This document shows, piece by piece, positions 62,617-64,000 of a stretch of DNA of 64,000 bases (positions within the stretch are counted from its first letter, which is position 1; each line of letters begins with the position of its first letter). The notes beneath the pieces were generated by a model. It searched no databases. It worked only from the letters and a program-made list of their open reading frames with translations, and was not told the origin of the DNA. Origin of the DNA: UBA7236 sp964463165 (GTDB lineage Bacteria; Bacteroidota; Bacteroidia; Chitinophagales; BACL12); the NCBI GenBank assembly GCA_964463165.1, contig CAYXBK010000006.1:124001-188000 (forward strand), written 5' to 3'. The position numbers and the translations under genes were made by a program.

Positions 62617-64000
62617 CTAATTCTTAATAAATTTTTCAATCATCTGTATTTCTCTCCCGTTATCTATCGGGACCACTTTCACAAAATACATCCCGCTTGC
62701 AAATTCAGAAATATGAATTTCGGTACTGAGAGAATTTAATTCTGATGTGAAAATTATTCTTCCTTCTAAATCTGTTATTGTGAGGAGGAAGGAGAAAGGA
62801 GAAAGGAGTTGTGAATTGATTTGAATATGTAATTTATCATTTGCGGGATTTGGGTACAGAAAAATGGAATTTTCATTTATTAAGTTTTCCTGACGCAAAG
62901 GAAGTGTTGTGAAATTTTGTACGGGTGAAAATTCGCCATATAATCCATCACTGCATTTCGTCCTTACTTTATATTCGTATTCAGTTTCAGGTGTCAATGA
63001 TTTAATTGTTTTAAAATTCACCGTCGACGATTTTTTTATCCAGCTCACAGCGCCGGTAGCTCGATACCATAATTGGTAGGACAATGCGCCCGGGTTCAAA
63101 TCCCAATGTGCGGTTGCTTTCACCGAGGTAATATTGTCTGCATACAAACCTCCCGGAATTGCACATTCTTCCGGCAATAATTTAACGATCCAAAAATCAG
63201 TTGATGCACTTGCTTCGGTTTTATCAGCACTTACAGGAGAAGAAGAATATCCCGCCAAAAAAAATCCGTCATCCTGGCTTTGCAGTGCATTTGCCAGCCG
63301 GTCACTATTATTTCCACCGATGGTATTTTCCCAAATTAAATTTCCAGCGGCATCTGTTTTTACAATCCAGTAATCGTGCAAACCGAGATTCATTTCTGTT
63401 TTATTACCTGAAATGCCGGATAAGGAATAACCGCCGATTAAATATCCCTCATCTGATGTTTGCTGCACGGAATTTACAAATTCATCAGAAGTTCCACCGA
63501 TTGTCTGATTCCATTCAATCGAGCCCAAACTATTTAATTTAATTAACCAGTAATCATACCCGCCAACGGCGGAAGTTGTTTTATCTCCTCCGATACCTGA
63601 ATTTGATCCGCTCAATACAATAAATCCGCCATCACCGGTTAGAGATATATCTGCAGCACCGTCAATTGAAAATCCTCCGATTGTATTTTGCCAAAGGATA
63701 TTCCCTTCTGCATCAAGTTTTAAAACCCAAGTGTCATCATTTCCGGTTCCACCAACTGTTGCTTCCGTTTTATCACCGCTGATTTCAGATTTGGATGTGC
63801 CGCATAAAATAAATCCACCATCGGGTGTTTGATGTATCTGCTTAAAAAATTCATAATTATTTCCGCCGATGGTATTTTCCCATTCAATTATTCCCGCAGC
63901 ATTAATTTTTACGATCCAGAAATCATTTGCGCCCATAAGAGGCTCTGATTTATTTCCGGAAGCACCTGAATAGGAAATTCCTCCAAGTATAAACCCGCCA
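62617..64000 (-). CDS. T9SS protein with 'SGDKTE' repeats and fibronectin III domain (N-terminus outside window)
   Basis: The frame stays open to the window end, and the residues upstream of the Met at 63936 continue the repeat (GGFILGGISYSGASGNKS), so the gene is 5' truncated; 460 residues are visible. At least five repeats of the SGDKTE type are seen, followed by a fibronectin III domain (about 260-355 from that Met; ATAHWDLNPGALSYQLWYRA) and a T9SS sorting domain (YPNPANDKLHIQIN). Compared with the gene at 60045 it has fibronectin III in place of the MopE and Ig-like part, while the sorting domains are nearly the same, so the two are paralogues with exchanged middle modules. Confidence 0.85.
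   Translation of the reverse strand, partial: GGFILGGISYSGASGNKSEPLMGANDFWIVKINAAGIIEWENTIGGNNYEFFKQIHQTPDGGFILCGTSKSEISGDKTEATVGGTGNDDTWVLKLDAEGNILWQNTIGGFSIDGAADISLTGDGGFIVLSGSNSGIGGDKTTSAVGGYDYWLIKLNSLGSIEWNQTIGGTSDEFVNSVQQTSDEGYLIGGYSLSGISGNKTEMNLGLHDYWIVKTDAAGNLIWENTIGGNNSDRLANALQSQDDGFFLAGYSSSPVSADKTEASASTDFWIVKLLPEECAIPGGLYADNITSVKATAHWDLNPGALSYQLWYRATGAVSWIKKSSTVNFKTIKSLTPETEYEYKVRTKCSDGLYGEFSPVQNFTTLPLRQENLINENSIFLYPNPANDKLHIQINSQLLSPFSFLLTITDLEGRIIFTSELNSLSTEIHISEFASGMYFVKVVPIDNGREIQMIEKFIKN

Overview
The window is a chromosomal stretch of a Bacteroidota bacterium. The indicators are an LpxC-FabZ fusion inside a lipid A operon, several secreted proteins ending in type IX secretion (T9SS) type A sorting domains, GEVED, DUF4197, DUF5777 and DUF4369-thioredoxin proteins, promoters of the TTTG-N19-21-TAnnTTTG type, and start codons without Shine-Dalgarno sequences. 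Many T9SS cargos, no carbohydrate-utilisation loci and moderate GC suggest a free-living environmental lineage. Genus cannot be read from this window. I see no IS elements, prophage, tRNA, rRNA or CRISPR.

Layout. 1-4443: lipid A operon (HD-protein tail, lpxD, lpxC/fabZ, lpxA, ABC ATPase) with overlapping or nearly touching genes. 4616-8392 (minus): gyrA and a TPR protein. 8593-8715 (minus): possible small RNA. 8759-16087: T9SS protein, ABC exporter, haem lipoprotein with a CX3CH motif, S9 peptidase, membrane protein, AlkA-like glycosylase. 16217-18306 (minus): two tandem secreted paralogues and a Cys-rich protein. 18634-20559: ExbB-ExbD-TonB energiser. 20715-23954: folC, DUF4369-thioredoxin protein, msrB. 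24039-30049: PhoR/PhoB-like pair, a hybrid kinase with receiver and HPt domains, and a sigma54 response regulator. 30233-41593: two giant paralogous T9SS proteins built from 627-629-residue repeats. 41724-43595: PhoD-like phosphatase.

43617-47299 (minus) is a porin-imelysin-dihaem oxidoreductase operon, predicted to serve iron or metal uptake, with a palindrome next to its first start codon and a MarR gene upstream. 47930-49861 is a seven-FG-GAP T9SS protein. 49950-53730 (minus) is a predicted thiamine-uptake block: pnuC-type transporter, NadR-like kinase, a TPP riboswitch, and a TonB-dependent receptor. 53816-54508 is a DUF4197 lipoprotein. 54691-57652 holds three small c-type cytochrome lipoproteins, two of them with CX4CH motifs, and a DUF5777 beta-barrel. 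This is a candidate undescribed outer-membrane redox system.

57752-59931 contains a two-domain lipoprotein, a leader transcript with its own promoter and terminator, a very methionine-rich ORF and a TerB-like protein. 60045-64000 holds two related T9SS proteins made of about 62-residue 'SGDKTE' repeats. The first has seven repeats, suggesting a seven-bladed propeller. The second runs off the window.

How they work together: most of the window serves the envelope. It covers lipid A synthesis, energy for TonB-dependent import, two predicted uptake loci (thiamine, iron), envelope signalling and many exported adhesin-like or redox proteins. Two candidate undescribed features stand out: the CX3CH/CX4CH cytochrome lipoprotein-DUF5777 cluster, and the repeated amidotransferase-fold-like domain in the giant proteins.
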